Positions 9,508 through 17,941 are shown, numbered from the stretch's first letter. The stretch: DNA of 64,000 nucleotides from Elusimicrobiota bacterium (GCA_016180425.1 JACPBF010000001.1:202744-266743); one strand, 5' to 3'. Program-made: numbers and translations. The notes: generated from the sequence alone by a model not told the origin.

Positions 9508-10221
9508 ATGTCTCTTGCTTATTATTGGTCTTTTTTTGCTTTCTGTTCTACTCTGCTTGGAGCAGGAATTCTTTTTATAAAAAGAGAATGGACCAAAATC
9601 CATATCTGGAGAATTTTAGCTTTTGTTTCCGGCATCCTATTGGGAAGCGCTTTTATTAAAATTCTTCCTGAGGCTAATTCGCTCTCTCCGCAATATGCGG
9701 GTCTGGGAGCTATTTTTTCTTTTTTGCTCATTTTTGCCCTGGAAGGTTTTACCATGATGCATAGTTGTCTGGAATATACCGAACCCTGTGAAATTCACTA
9801 TGTCAGCTGGGTCGCTTTTGTTTCTTTAGCTCTGCATTCTATTTTTGACGGCTTGGCTATTTCCATTGCTTTTCAAAAAAATATTGAGTTGGGAATGGTT
9901 GTGGCCTCGGCTATTTTAATTCATAAAATAACAGATGGTTTAACCTTAACAGGCCTATTACTTAAAGCAAATTATTCAAACAAAAAATCTCTACTGGTTG
10001 TTATTTTAGTGGCATGCGCCACGCCTCTAGGAACTCTCTTCTTTAATCCTTTTTCATCATTTTTCTCCAATCAGGCAATGGGCTGGTGGTTGGGTTTTAC
10101 TGCCGGCACTTTTTTCTATATAGGAGCAGCAGACATATTGCCTCGTTTACACAAAGTGAAAGATATTTATTGTTTAGGTTCCTTTGTATTTGGAATCGCA
10201 GTGGGGGGATTTCCTTTTTAA
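9508..10221 (+). CDS. ZIP family metal transporter
   Basis: This 237-residue membrane protein has about seven or eight hydrophobic segments. The two metal-site helices of ZIP transporters are recognisable: HSIFDGLAISIAF (about 111-123) and HKITDGLTLTG (about 140-150), with the spaced His and Asp residues. The family takes up zinc, iron or manganese into the cytoplasm. A short cytoplasmic loop follows the third segment, and the last helix contains GTFFYIGAADILPRLH. The gene stands alone after the lpx operon. The exact metal cannot be told. The palindrome just upstream could be a regulatory site. Confidence 0.82.
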   Translation: MSLAYYWSFFAFCSTLLGAGILFIKREWTKIHIWRILAFVSGILLGSAFIKILPEANSLSPQYAGLGAIFSFLLIFALEGFTMMHSCLEYTEPCEIHYVSWVAFVSLALHSIFDGLAISIAFQKNIELGMVVASAILIHKITDGLTLTGLLLKANYSNKKSLLVVILVACATPLGTLFFNPFSSFFSNQAMGWWLGFTAGTFFYIGAADILPRLHKVKDIYCLGSFVFGIAVGGFPF

Positions 10222-10326
10222 AATGAACTTCCGCACCCTTGAAAAGAACGATGCGGGTTCCGATCATAACCAGAAGGACAGAGTGCCTTAAGGACTTGCC
10301 CATGGGTGTCTATAAAGTAAACCACT

Positions 10327-10527
10327 ATGAAAATTAAATTGAATGGAAAAGAGACTGATTTGGAAAAACCTTTAACCATGCAAGAACTCCTTAAAAAAAT
10401 GCAAATCAAACCTGAGATGGTTGCTTGTGAAGTTAATTTAAAAATTATAAAACGATCCGAATTTAATCAGTTCACAATATCTGAAGGCGACCATATTGAA
10501 ATTCTTCAGATGATTGGTGGAGGCTAA
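10327..10527 (+). CDS. thiS: sulfur carrier protein ThiS
   Basis: This 66-residue ubiquitin-fold protein begins MKIKLNGKETDLEK and ends in the Gly-Gly tail (IGGG), which is adenylated and thiocarboxylated to carry sulfur for the thiazole ring of thiamine. It lies 113 bases upstream of thiG, its partner. ThiF, ThiH/ThiO and ThiE are not present in the window. The 105 bases upstream (10222-10326) show a short hairpin (CCGCA/TGCGG) but none of the conserved TPP riboswitch motifs. Confidence 0.9.
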   Translation: MKIKLNGKETDLEKPLTMQELLKKMQIKPEMVACEVNLKIIKRSEFNQFTISEGDHIEILQMIGGG

Positions 10528-10640
10528 AAAAATAATATTGATCGTCCAAAAAAATTCAATTGGTTTAAAAAACCAAGATAAACAATTCAGAAAAATGTTT
10601 CAGGTTAATCTCTTCCCTTAATAAAAATGGAGAAACAAAA

Positions 10641-11435
10641 ATGACAGAAACAAAAATAAAAAATTTAAAAGATAAACCTTTTAGCCTTGCTGGAAAAGAA
10701 TATTGTTCCCGTCTAATTTTAGGAAGCGGCAAATATCCAACTCTCTCTATTATGAAAGAGGCTTTAATCAGCTCTGGAGCGGAAATCGTCACTGTAGCTT
10801 TAAGAAGAGTAGACTTAAAAGATAAATCGCCGCAATCTTTTTATGAAGCGATCCCTAAAGGGATGACAATTCTGCCAAATACCGCAGGCTGTTATAATGT
10901 TGAAGATGCGATAAAAGTTGCGCATCTGGCAAGAGAAATTCTTGAGACCGATCATCCCCTGCTTAAACTTGAAATTATTGGGGATCCCCAAACACTGCTT
11001 CCTGACACCATAGGACTTCTGGAAGCTACAAAAATTTTAGTAAAAGAAGGATTTAAAGTTTTACCCTACACCAATGATGATCCTATTCTTGCTAAAAAAT
11101 TAGAGGAAGCTGGAGCCAAAGCAGTCATGCCTCTTGCCTCTCCTATTGGCAGCGGTCAGGGTATCTTAAACCCAAATAATATTCGCTGGATTATTGAACG
11201 CATTAAAAGTGTTCCTGTGATTGTAGATGCAGGGGTTGGAACAGCTTCAGATGCAACAGAAGCTATGGAATTAGGCGCAGATGGTATTTTAATGAATACA
11301 GCAATTGCTGAAGCAAAAAATCCTATATTAATGGCACAAGCAATGAAAATGGGCGTAGAGGCTGGCAGGATCGCGTATTTAAGCGGCAGAATGGCAAAAC
11401 GGGAGTTCGCCTCTGCATCGAGTCCTCCAGTTTAA
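10641..11435 (+). CDS. thiG: thiazole synthase ThiG
   Basis: ThiG condenses deoxyxylulose 5-phosphate, dehydroglycine and ThiS-thiocarboxylate into the thiazole phosphate. The 264-residue TIM barrel shows SRLILGSGKYP, the family motif VTVALRRVD, LPNTAGCYN, KLEIIGDP, PYTNDDP, MPLASPIGSGQG and VIVDAGVGTASDA, followed by the phosphate-binding DGILMNTAIAEA. An AGGAG-poor but purine-rich leader (ATGGAGAAAC) precedes the ATG. It is separated from thiS by 113 bases that contain only a 7-bp hairpin (10560-10576). Confidence 0.95.
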   Translation: MTETKIKNLKDKPFSLAGKEYCSRLILGSGKYPTLSIMKEALISSGAEIVTVALRRVDLKDKSPQSFYEAIPKGMTILPNTAGCYNVEDAIKVAHLAREILETDHPLLKLEIIGDPQTLLPDTIGLLEATKILVKEGFKVLPYTNDDPILAKKLEEAGAKAVMPLASPIGSGQGILNPNNIRWIIERIKSVPVIVDAGVGTASDATEAMELGADGILMNTAIAEAKNPILMAQAMKMGVEAGRIAYLSGRMAKREFASASSPPV

Positions 11436-11458
11436 ACGCCAGAACAAACAAAAGTTTG

Positions 11459-12967
11459 ATGGATAAGCTTAAAACTAGTTTTGACTCTATCCTAGAAAAG
11501 GTTCATTCTTATCTGCCGGATCAAAATCTTGAAATCTTAGAAAAAGCTTATCAATTTTCCTTAAAAGCTCATCGAGATCAATCCCGCGCAGGCGGGGATC
11601 CCTACATTACCCATCCTTTAGCAGTAACAAAAATCTTAAGCGAGCTGCAGCTAGATATTGCTACTTTATGCGCGGGTCTGTTGCACGATGTTTTGGAAGA
11701 TACCCAAGTCTCAAACTCTCTCTTAAAAAATGAGTTTGGCGAAGAGATTACAACTCTTGTAGAAGGCGTCACAAAAATAGATTCATTAGAACATCTTTCA
11801 TCTAATCCTGAAAACCTGCCTTTTTTCACCTCTAATCCTGAACTTTTAAAACAAGCAGAATATTGGCGCAAAATGATCATTGCCACAGCAAAAGATATTC
11901 GGGTGATTCTTTTAAAATTAGCGGATCGTAAACATAATATGGAGACATTAGAATTCTTAATATCCGATAAACAAAAAAAAATTGCGGAGGAAACTCTAAC
12001 CCTTTACGCTCCTTTAGCTCAAAGGTTGGGCATGTATAAACTAAAATCAGACATGGAAGATCTCTGCTTAAAATATTTAGATCCAGAAAAATATGTAATT
12101 CTTAAGCAAAAAATTGACCAAAGAGAAATTCAAAGGGAAGAATGGATAAAAAAATGCGTGGAAAAAATTAAATCAATTTTGTCTCTTCACCCATTTCCTT
12201 ACAGAAGTTCCTCCAGGCCCAAAAACCTCTATTCAATCTATAGAAAAATGTTAAAGCAAAACAAACCTTTTGAAGAAATTCAAGATCTTGTAGGGATTCG
12301 CCTGGTTACAGATACAGTGGAACACTGCTACGCTCTCTTAGGCGTTATCCATACTCACTTTTCTCCGGTTCCAGGCTCCTTTACAGATTATATTTCAGTT
12401 CCCAAAAACAACATGTATCAATCTTTACACACAACCATTGCCTTTAACAAAGATGAAATTGTTGAGATCCAAATTCGCACTGAACAGATGAACCAGGTTT
12501 GTGAATATGGAATAGCCGCTCATTGGAGATATAAACAGGGGGCCGCTGCTCAAACGCTCTCAGCAGATGAAAAACCTGATGTGGGTGAGGATAAACTGGA
12601 CTGGATCAAGCAAATTTTGGAATGGCAGCAGGATGCGAAAAATCCCAAAGAATTTTTAGATTGGTTAAAATTAGATCTTAATTTTGATCAGGTGTTTGTC
12701 TTTACCCCAAAAGGAGAGGTTAAAAAACTTCCTCAAGGTTCAACCCCAATTGATTTTGCCTATTGCGTTCATACTGAACTTGGCCACCAATGCATAGGAG
12801 CAAAAGTGAATAATAAAATGGTTAGATTAGATACAATTTTAAAATCTGGGGATAGGTGTGAAATTATCACAAGAAAAGGACAAAAACCGCACAAGGACTG
12901 GCTAGAGCTAGTTAAAACCCCAAGAGCAAAATCAAAAATAAGAAAATTTTTAAGAGAAGTTCCTTAA
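11459..12967 (+). CDS. RelA/SpoT family (p)ppGpp synthetase/hydrolase, short form lacking the C-terminal regulatory domains
   Basis: The enzyme makes and breaks the alarmone (p)ppGpp. The HD hydrolase domain (about 30-180) keeps HRDQSRAGGDPYITHP and LLHDVLEDT. The synthetase domain (about 230-345) keeps RPKNLYSIYRKM, DLVGIRLV and YISVPKNNMYQSLHT, so both activities look intact. A TGS domain (about 400-465) is present. The protein then stops at about 502 residues, whereas full-length RelA/SpoT proteins have about 700-750 with helical, zinc-finger and ACT domains. The ATG at 11459 is preferred over the in-frame TTG one codon upstream. Confidence 0.9.
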   Translation: MDKLKTSFDSILEKVHSYLPDQNLEILEKAYQFSLKAHRDQSRAGGDPYITHPLAVTKILSELQLDIATLCAGLLHDVLEDTQVSNSLLKNEFGEEITTLVEGVTKIDSLEHLSSNPENLPFFTSNPELLKQAEYWRKMIIATAKDIRVILLKLADRKHNMETLEFLISDKQKKIAEETLTLYAPLAQRLGMYKLKSDMEDLCLKYLDPEKYVILKQKIDQREIQREEWIKKCVEKIKSILSLHPFPYRSSSRPKNLYSIYRKMLKQNKPFEEIQDLVGIRLVTDTVEHCYALLGVIHTHFSPVPGSFTDYISVPKNNMYQSLHTTIAFNKDEIVEIQIRTEQMNQVCEYGIAAHWRYKQGAAAQTLSADEKPDVGEDKLDWIKQILEWQQDAKNPKEFLDWLKLDLNFDQVFVFTPKGEVKKLPQGSTPIDFAYCVHTELGHQCIGAKVNNKMVRLDTILKSGDRCEIITRKGQKPHKDWLELVKTPRAKSKIRKFLREVP

Positions 12968-12968
12968 T

Positions 12969-13160
12969 TTAGGAAGCTTTTTTTACTTTACCTGATTTTA
13001 AACAGGAAGTGCAAACATAAATGCGGCGAACAGTTCCAGAAAGATTAACTTTTACTTTCTGTAAATTAGGCAGGAACCTACGGTTAGTTGCTCTATGAGA
13101 ATGGCTAACGGTTTTTCCAGCTGAAGGGCCTTTATCGCAAACATCACATCGAAATGACAT
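12969..13160 (-). CDS. rpmB: 50S ribosomal protein L28, zinc-binding form
   Basis: The 63-residue protein reads [20 protein letters not shown] and ends with [12 protein letters not shown], giving two CxxC pairs expected of the zinc-binding (C+) form of L28. The basic middle [16 protein letters not shown] is the rRNA-binding part. Its stop lies one base from that of the RelA/SpoT gene on the opposite strand, so the two genes converge with no room for a separate terminator. A consensus promoter directly abuts the ATG, which suggests a leaderless mRNA. Confidence 0.95.
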   Translation of the reverse strand: MSFRCDVCDKGPSAGKTVSHSHRATNRRFLPNLQKVKVNLSGTVRRIYVCTSCLKSGKVKKAS

Positions 13161-13167
13161 AAAAATA

Positions 13168-13196
13168 ATTATATGATCCTAAGAAGAAAAAGTCAA
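13168..13196 (-). promoter_or_regulatory. rpmB promoter (TTGACT-17-TATAAT)
   Basis: On the minus strand TTGACT (13196-13191) and TATAAT (13173-13168) are 17 bases apart. Only seven bases separate the -10 box from the rpmB ATG at 13160, so transcription should start at or within one or two bases of the start codon. No ribosome-binding site can fit. Confidence 0.75.
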
Positions 13197-13235
13197 ACCT
13201 TTATAATCCCGGATTTTGCATTAGGACGTTGGATT

Positions 13236-13311
13236 CGACGAATGATGGCGGACTTTTTTGTCCTCAAAAAGTTCGACCGTAGGCAACGCTACGCTCTCAC
13301 TTTTTTCGTCG
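13236..13311. repeat. compound hairpin region upstream of recG
   Basis: An outer inverted pair CGACGAA (13236-13242) and TTCGTCG (13305-13311) encloses two smaller hairpins: ACTTTTT/AAAAAGT (13252-13258 and 13266-13272) and CGTAG/CTACG (13278-13282 and 13289-13293). It lies in the gap between the divergent rpmB and recG genes. The pieces are short, so this could be a structured leader of recG mRNA, a decayed palindromic element, or chance. Confidence 0.35.
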
Positions 13312-13372
13312 GAACATTTTGAAAAAATTGTTCTTCGAGGAATATGGTTCACTCGCAACTTTCATTATTCAA

Positions 13373-15475
13373 ATGATTGAAAAATCACAATCTACAACCT
13401 ATCAGCTAAGTACTCCGGTTCAATACTTAAAGGGAGTAGGTCCAAAACTTTCAGAAAAATTAAAAGGTTTAGGGCTCGGCACTATTGAGGATTTATTACA
13501 TTATTATCCACGAGCTTGGGAAGATAGAAGACAATTACATTCTATAAGCGAGCTCCAGCCAGAACTAGTAATGACTTTTAAAGGAACGATTCGGTCTGTC
13601 CATTTTCTAGAAACTAAAACTAAAATTGGAATTGTAAGCGCAGCCATTGAAGATGGAACAGGCGCGCTCCTTTGCAAATGGATTAGAAAACTTTCTTACC
13701 GCTATGATGTTTTTTATTCCTTTAAAAAAGATTTAAAACCTGGAATTTCTATTCTTGTAAACGGCAAAATTATAAAAGATTTTGCGGGCGCCACGATGAT
13801 GGTCAACGAATATGAAGTCCTTGCCCAGTCTGAAGAAAATTTAATCCATATTGGCAGAATTGTTCCTCTTTACCCTGGAACTGAAGGGATCACATCAAAA
13901 TTCCTAAGAACCATCGTCTATAGAGCGCTTTTATGCGTTCAGGTAACTGATCCAACGCCAAAAATAATACAAGGACATTATTATCTTATGCCTCTAGACT
14001 CAGCTTTTAGAAAAATCCATTTTCCGAAAAATTTTGAGGAAAAAGAAGAGGCAAGGAAACGTCTGGCATTCCAAGAATTTTTTTATTTTCAAACTGTCAT
14101 GAACTTAGTAAAACAAAAAAGAAAAATTTCAAAAAGCAGCTCTTATATCATAAAGAAGCATCTGCTCACTCCTTTTAAAGAAAAATGCGGTTTTGAATTT
14201 ACTCCCTCTCAAAAAAAGGTAATTAGAGAAATTTTTAATGATCTTTTGTCAGACAGACCTATGAACCGGCTTTTGCAAGGCGATGTGGGCAGCGGCAAAA
14301 CCATTGTTGCTCTTTCTGCAATTTTATTAGCTTGTGAAAACAAATTGCAGGCTGCTCTCATGGCGCCTACGGAAATCCTGGCGGAGCAACACACTATTAC
14401 GATTAAACATTTTTTAAAGTCTTTGCCGGTCAACCTTGGGCTTTTAACCAGCTCCACTAAAAAATCAAAGCGCGAAAAACTGCTAAAAGAATGCGCGGAA
14501 GGCAGTCTTGATCTAGTGATTGGCACCCATGCTTTGCTTGAAAAGGAAGTTCAATTCAAAAAATGCGGACTTGTAGTCATTGATGAACAACACCGTTTTG
14601 GAGTAAAACATCGGCTTTTACTTTCTAAAAAAAATCCAATCCCTGATGTTTTAGTCATGACAGCTACCCCCATTCCCCGCACCTTGGCCCAATGCCTTTA
14701 TGGAGATTTGGATGTTTCCTTAATTAACGAACTCCCTCCTGGAAGGCAAAAAATTGAAACCTTGTGGAAAAAAGAGCAAGAGGCTTATGAAATTGTAAAA
14801 GCTCACATACGAAAAAATAATCAAGCATATATTGTTTATCCTTTAGTAGATGAATCTGACAAAATTGAATTAAAATCTGCCATAAAGGAATTCCAAAAAT
14901 TAAAAAATGAAACATTTAAAGGAATCTCTCTTGGTCTTTTACACGGTCAAATGAAGGGAAGTCAAAAAGAAAGCGTAATGAAAGATTTTTATTCTGGAAA
15001 ATTTTCAATCTTGGTGACAACCACGATTATAGAGGTAGGGATAGATGTTCCTAATGCCACAGTCATGGTGATTGAAAACGCGGAGAGATTTGGTCTGGCC
15101 ACGCTCCATCAATTACGAGGACGCATCGGCAGGGGGAAAAACGCCTCTGTTTGCATTGTGATCGCAAACCCGCAGTCCGAAGAATCCAAAAAAAGAATTG
15201 AAATTTTCTTAAAAAATCAAAATGGATTTCAGCTGGCTGAAGCAGATTTAGCGATTCGAGGCCCGGGAGAAATCTTTGGGACTTCTCAACATGGTTATCC
15301 AAATTTCAAAATTGCTGATTTTTCATTAGATCAGGAACTCCTTGTTCCCGCTCAAAAAGCTGCCAGAGAAATCCTAGAGAAAGATCCAAGTCTTCTCAAG
15401 AAAGAACATTCGGTTTTAAGAGAGGAATTAAGGAAAATTTTTTCTAAAACATGGATCTGGGCAACCATCGCCTAA
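13373..15475 (+). CDS. recG: ATP-dependent DNA helicase RecG
   Basis: RecG regresses stalled replication forks and branch-migrates Holliday junctions. The N-terminal wedge domain (about 1-200, opening with YLKGVGPKLSEKLK) precedes the helicase core. The core has Walker A QGDVGSGKTIVAL, the DEQHRFGVKHR box, TATPIPRTLA, LLHGQMKG, TTIIEVGIDVPNA and HQLRGRIGRG. The frame is open from a TTG at 13319, but the ATG at 13373 gives about 700 residues, the usual length, and removes an 18-residue stretch with no family resemblance. The frame stays intact to 15475. Confidence 0.94.
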   Translation: MIEKSQSTTYQLSTPVQYLKGVGPKLSEKLKGLGLGTIEDLLHYYPRAWEDRRQLHSISELQPELVMTFKGTIRSVHFLETKTKIGIVSAAIEDGTGALLCKWIRKLSYRYDVFYSFKKDLKPGISILVNGKIIKDFAGATMMVNEYEVLAQSEENLIHIGRIVPLYPGTEGITSKFLRTIVYRALLCVQVTDPTPKIIQGHYYLMPLDSAFRKIHFPKNFEEKEEARKRLAFQEFFYFQTVMNLVKQKRKISKSSSYIIKKHLLTPFKEKCGFEFTPSQKKVIREIFNDLLSDRPMNRLLQGDVGSGKTIVALSAILLACENKLQAALMAPTEILAEQHTITIKHFLKSLPVNLGLLTSSTKKSKREKLLKECAEGSLDLVIGTHALLEKEVQFKKCGLVVIDEQHRFGVKHRLLLSKKNPIPDVLVMTATPIPRTLAQCLYGDLDVSLINELPPGRQKIETLWKKEQEAYEIVKAHIRKNNQAYIVYPLVDESDKIELKSAIKEFQKLKNETFKGISLGLLHGQMKGSQKESVMKDFYSGKFSILVTTTIIEVGIDVPNATVMVIENAERFGLATLHQLRGRIGRGKNASVCIVIANPQSEESKKRIEIFLKNQNGFQLAEADLAIRGPGEIFGTSQHGYPNFKIADFSLDQELLVPAQKAAREILEKDPSLLKKEHSVLREELRKIFSKTWIWATIA

Positions 15476-15541
15476 AATTTTCCGATTCAAACAATTATAA
15501 AATTTTGCCTTAAAAACTGATTGCTTATGCGATTCGTTTTC

Positions 15542-15570
15542 TTGACCAAATAAGTAAAAGTTTGTATCTT
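15542..15570 (+). promoter_or_regulatory. coaD promoter (TTGACC-17-TATCTT)
   Basis: TTGACC at 15542-15547 and TATCTT at 15565-15570 are 17 bases apart. The coaD ATG begins at 15578, seven bases after the -10 box, so the transcript should begin at or one base before the ATG. This is a second leaderless-type arrangement in the window. Confidence 0.6.
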
Positions 15571-15577
15571 TTTCCTA

Positions 15578-16102
15578 ATGAATGAAAAAATTGCGATTTA
15601 CCCTGGCAGTTTTGATCCACTCACTAACGGCCATCTGGATATTTTAGCCAGAGCTTTAAAAATTTTTGATAAAATTATCGTTGCTGTGGCTGCCACTGAA
15701 CTAAAAAAACCGCTATTTTCCATAGCTGAAAGATTGAAGATGATTAAAACCGCTACTTTAAACTTAAAAAATGTGGAAGCGGAAAGTTTTAGCGGCCTCT
15801 TGGTTGACTATGCTCTTCAGAAAAAAGCGAATGCGCTCATCCGCGGGTTAAGGGCTGTTTCTGATTTTGAGTATGAATTTCAAATGGCTCTAATGAACCG
15901 TCACCTGGCCAAACACTCCAAAAACCAAAACCATGTTGAAACTGTTTATTTAATGCCGGATGAAAAATATACCTATCTTTCTTCCACGTTAGTTAAAGAA
16001 GTGGTTCGACTGGGCGGAGACGCAAAGAATTTTGTGCCAAAATTCATTGAGCTCGCTTTAATAAAAAAATTTAAATCATCCCATGCCAAAATTTATTTAT
16101 AA
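15578..16102 (+). CDS. coaD: phosphopantetheine adenylyltransferase
   Basis: CoaD transfers AMP from ATP to 4'-phosphopantetheine, giving dephospho-CoA, the penultimate step of CoA synthesis. The 174-residue nucleotidyltransferase has YPGSFDPLTNGHLDIL with the HxGH-like TNGH site, LIRGLRAVSDFEYEFQMALM and the ISSTxxxR-like YLSSTLVKEV. The C-terminus is slightly longer than in E. coli (159 residues). The last 20 bases overlap pilC in another frame, so the two genes are probably co-transcribed although functionally unrelated. Confidence 0.94.
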   Translation: MNEKIAIYPGSFDPLTNGHLDILARALKIFDKIIVAVAATELKKPLFSIAERLKMIKTATLNLKNVEAESFSGLLVDYALQKKANALIRGLRAVSDFEYEFQMALMNRHLAKHSKNQNHVETVYLMPDEKYTYLSSTLVKEVVRLGGDAKNFVPKFIELALIKKFKSSHAKIYL

Positions 16103-17294
16103 AGGTAAATCTTTAGCTGGAGGCACGGCAGATGGTTTCATTATTGCCCCAGACCTAAACACTGCCCGCGCTCTTTTAAGAGCGCAAAAATTAACTATTA
16201 CAGAACTTACTGAAAAAACTGAAAGTCCGCTAGATAAAATAAAATCTCTTTTTGCTCCAAAAATTACCTCCAAAGATCTGGTGCTTTTTTCCCGACAGCT
16301 CTCGACTCTTGTAGGAGCAGGAGTCCCTTTAGTTCAAGGCCTCAATATCCTAGAAGATCAAATTGAAAACCCACCCTTTAAAAAAGTAGTCACAAGCCTG
16401 CGTTTGGATATTGAAGCAGGGATGGGAATTGCTGACTCCATGAAAAAATACCCTGAAGCTTTTGACAATCTTTATATCTCTATGATTCGAGCTGGCGAGC
16501 TTGGGGGTATCTTAGATATTATTCTTGACCGCCTCTCAGGATACTTAGAGGATGCAGAAGAACTTAAAGCAAAAGTTAAGTCTGCCATGATGTATCCAAT
16601 TGTTGTTTTAAGCATTGCCATAGGAATCACTTGGTTTCTTTTAGTTTTTATTATTCCTAAATTTGAAGAGATGTTTTCTTCCTTTGGACAGGAACTACCT
16701 CTTCCTACAAAACTACTACTGGGGACTTCCAGATTTCTCATTCACTATTGGTATATGTATGTGCCTATTCCTTTTATAATGATTTTTATCTTTAAGACAC
16801 TTTTAAAAAAAAGAAATTTTGCAAAAAAATATGATCAAATCCTGCTTAAAGTCCCGATCTTTGGAATGATTTTAAAAAAAGTGTCAGTTGCAAAATTCAC
16901 CAGAACCTTTTCCACTCTCATTAAGGCCGGAGTGCCTATTCTGCAAGCCCTAGACACTGTGGCGCAAACCGCAGGGAACATCATTGTTGAAGAAGCTATT
17001 CTTACTGCTAAGACCTCAATCAGAGAAGGAGAAAGAATCGCAAAACCTTTAGCTGCTAGCAAAGTTTTTCCTACCATGGTTGTTTCCATGATTTCTATTG
17101 GCGAAGAGACCGGAAATTTAGATACCATGCTTGCTAAAATAGCTGATTTCTATGAAAATGAGGTGAACGCGGCTGTGGAAGGGTTAACCAGCATGATAGA
17201 ACCTCTTGTCATTGTATTTATGGGAGCAGTGATTGGTACGATTGTAGTGGCCATGTTTTTACCCATGTTCAACATGTCTGGGGCAGTAGGTTAA
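16083..17294 (+). CDS. pilC: type IV pilus inner membrane platform protein PilC (GspF family)
   Basis: PilC is the inner membrane protein around which the pilus motor ATPases assemble or disassemble pilin. The 403-residue protein has two T2SSF repeats: one around 68-190 with FSRQLSTLVGAGVPLVQGL and one around 270-395 with FTRTFSTLIKAGVPILQALD. Three hydrophobic segments lie near 165-190, 220-235 and 370-395. Both repeats contain the conserved MIRAGELGG/SIGEETGNLD motif. It heads the pilus locus, but the ATPases PilB and PilT are not encoded in this window. Confidence 0.93.
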   Translation: MPKFIYKGKSLAGGTADGFIIAPDLNTARALLRAQKLTITELTEKTESPLDKIKSLFAPKITSKDLVLFSRQLSTLVGAGVPLVQGLNILEDQIENPPFKKVVTSLRLDIEAGMGIADSMKKYPEAFDNLYISMIRAGELGGILDIILDRLSGYLEDAEELKAKVKSAMMYPIVVLSIAIGITWFLLVFIIPKFEEMFSSFGQELPLPTKLLLGTSRFLIHYWYMYVPIPFIMIFIFKTLLKKRNFAKKYDQILLKVPIFGMILKKVSVAKFTRTFSTLIKAGVPILQALDTVAQTAGNIIVEEAILTAKTSIREGERIAKPLAASKVFPTMVVSMISIGEETGNLDTMLAKIADFYENEVNAAVEGLTSMIEPLVIVFMGAVIGTIVVAMFLPMFNMSGAVG

Positions 17295-17332
17295 TCATAA
17301 GTAAACGTTTACAAAAAACTTATTTCTATCTA

Positions 17333-17361
17333 TTGACAAAATAACAAATAGATGTTATTTT
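17333..17361 (+). promoter_or_regulatory. major pilin promoter (TTGACA-17-TATTTT)
   Basis: TTGACA at 17333-17338 is followed after 17 bases by TATTTT at 17356-17361, in the 127-base gap between pilC and the pilin. A separate promoter fits the need for many pilin copies. No sigma-54 site (GG-N10-GC) of the kind used for pilA in Pseudomonas is visible. Confidence 0.65.
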
Positions 17362-17365
17362 ATAT

Positions 17366-17388
17366 TTATTCCCTATTTTTGGGAATAA
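17366..17388 (+). promoter_or_regulatory. 8-bp hairpin in the pilin 5' leader
   Basis: TTATTCCC (17366-17373) and GGGAATAA (17381-17388) form a perfect 8-bp stem with a seven-base loop. It falls at the expected 5' end of the pilin mRNA, 33 bases before the ATG and upstream of the GGGGTGAT ribosome-binding site. A 5' hairpin can protect an abundant mRNA from decay; a regulator site is also possible. Confidence 0.45.
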
Positions 17389-17421
17389 CATGCTGGTCCT
17401 TGAAAATAAAGGGGTGATTAT

Positions 17422-17895
17422 ATGATAAAGTCGACAGAATCTAAAGCTCAACGCGGTTTCACGCTGATTGAACTTATGATTGTCGTTGCCATTATTGGTA
17501 TATTAGCAGCTGTAGCGATTCCAAAATTTGCGGATATGTTGCGTAAATCTAAGGAAGGGGCTACAAAAGGTTCTCTCACAAACTTAAGATCCGCGTTGAC
17601 CATTTATATCTCAGACAATGAAGGTTTAGTACCACAAACCTATAGTGCAGCAGGTGACTATACCTCCGGTTCTTTAGTTACTATTCTGGCACCAAAGTAT
17701 ATGGAAGTAATCCCAACAGTAAAATTGGGAACTTATCATAATGACTCTGGCACTATAAGAATGGTAGGTCCTTCTAACCGTTCTTCAGGTCAAAATGATG
17801 GAGCTGGTTGGTGTTATTCTAGTGCAGATGGTGGCGGGTGGTATGTAAATTGTTCCCATACTGATACCAAAAACGTATATATGACAAGCTGGTAA
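17422..17895 (+). CDS. pilA: type IV major pilin
   Basis: The 157-residue protein carries a class III signal [20 protein letters not shown]: prepilin peptidase should cut after Gly12, leaving Phe13 as N-methylated first residue and Glu17 at +5. The hydrophobic helix (13-36) is followed by a globular domain with two cysteines near the end (WCYSS and VNCSH), the usual disulfide-bounded loop. A GGGGTGAT ribosome-binding site, its own promoter and a strong terminator mark it as a highly expressed single gene. A type II secretion pseudopilin is possible, but pilMNOQ nearby favour a pilin. The C-terminal region is rich in Gly, Ser and Asn and may be glycosylated. Confidence 0.92.
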   Translation: MIKSTESKAQRGFTLIELMIVVAIIGILAAVAIPKFADMLRKSKEGATKGSLTNLRSALTIYISDNEGLVPQTYSAAGDYTSGSLVTILAPKYMEVIPTVKLGTYHNDSGTIRMVGPSNRSSGQNDGAGWCYSSADGGGWYVNCSHTDTKNVYMTSW

Positions 17896-17941
17896 GGTAT
17901 AAAATCTTACAGTTACTGTTATAACCAATACGTATAGTTTA

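Noticed and set aside
10222-10326. Possible TPP riboswitch before thiS
   Set aside because: The conserved CTGAGA and ACCTGA...GGATAATGCC-type motifs are absent; only a 5-bp hairpin is seen.
13227-13316. Possible integron attC site before recG (GTTGGAT ... GGAAC)
   Set aside because: The core and inverse core are in the wrong order and orientation for attC, and no cassette or integrase is nearby.
13319-13372. Upstream TTG start for recG adding 18 residues
   Set aside because: The added residues do not resemble RecG proteins and no ribosome-binding site supports it; the ATG at 13373 gives the usual length.
17281-17421. Sigma-54 promoter for the pilin gene
   Set aside because: No GG-N10-GC pair with the proper context; a sigma-70-type promoter is clear instead.
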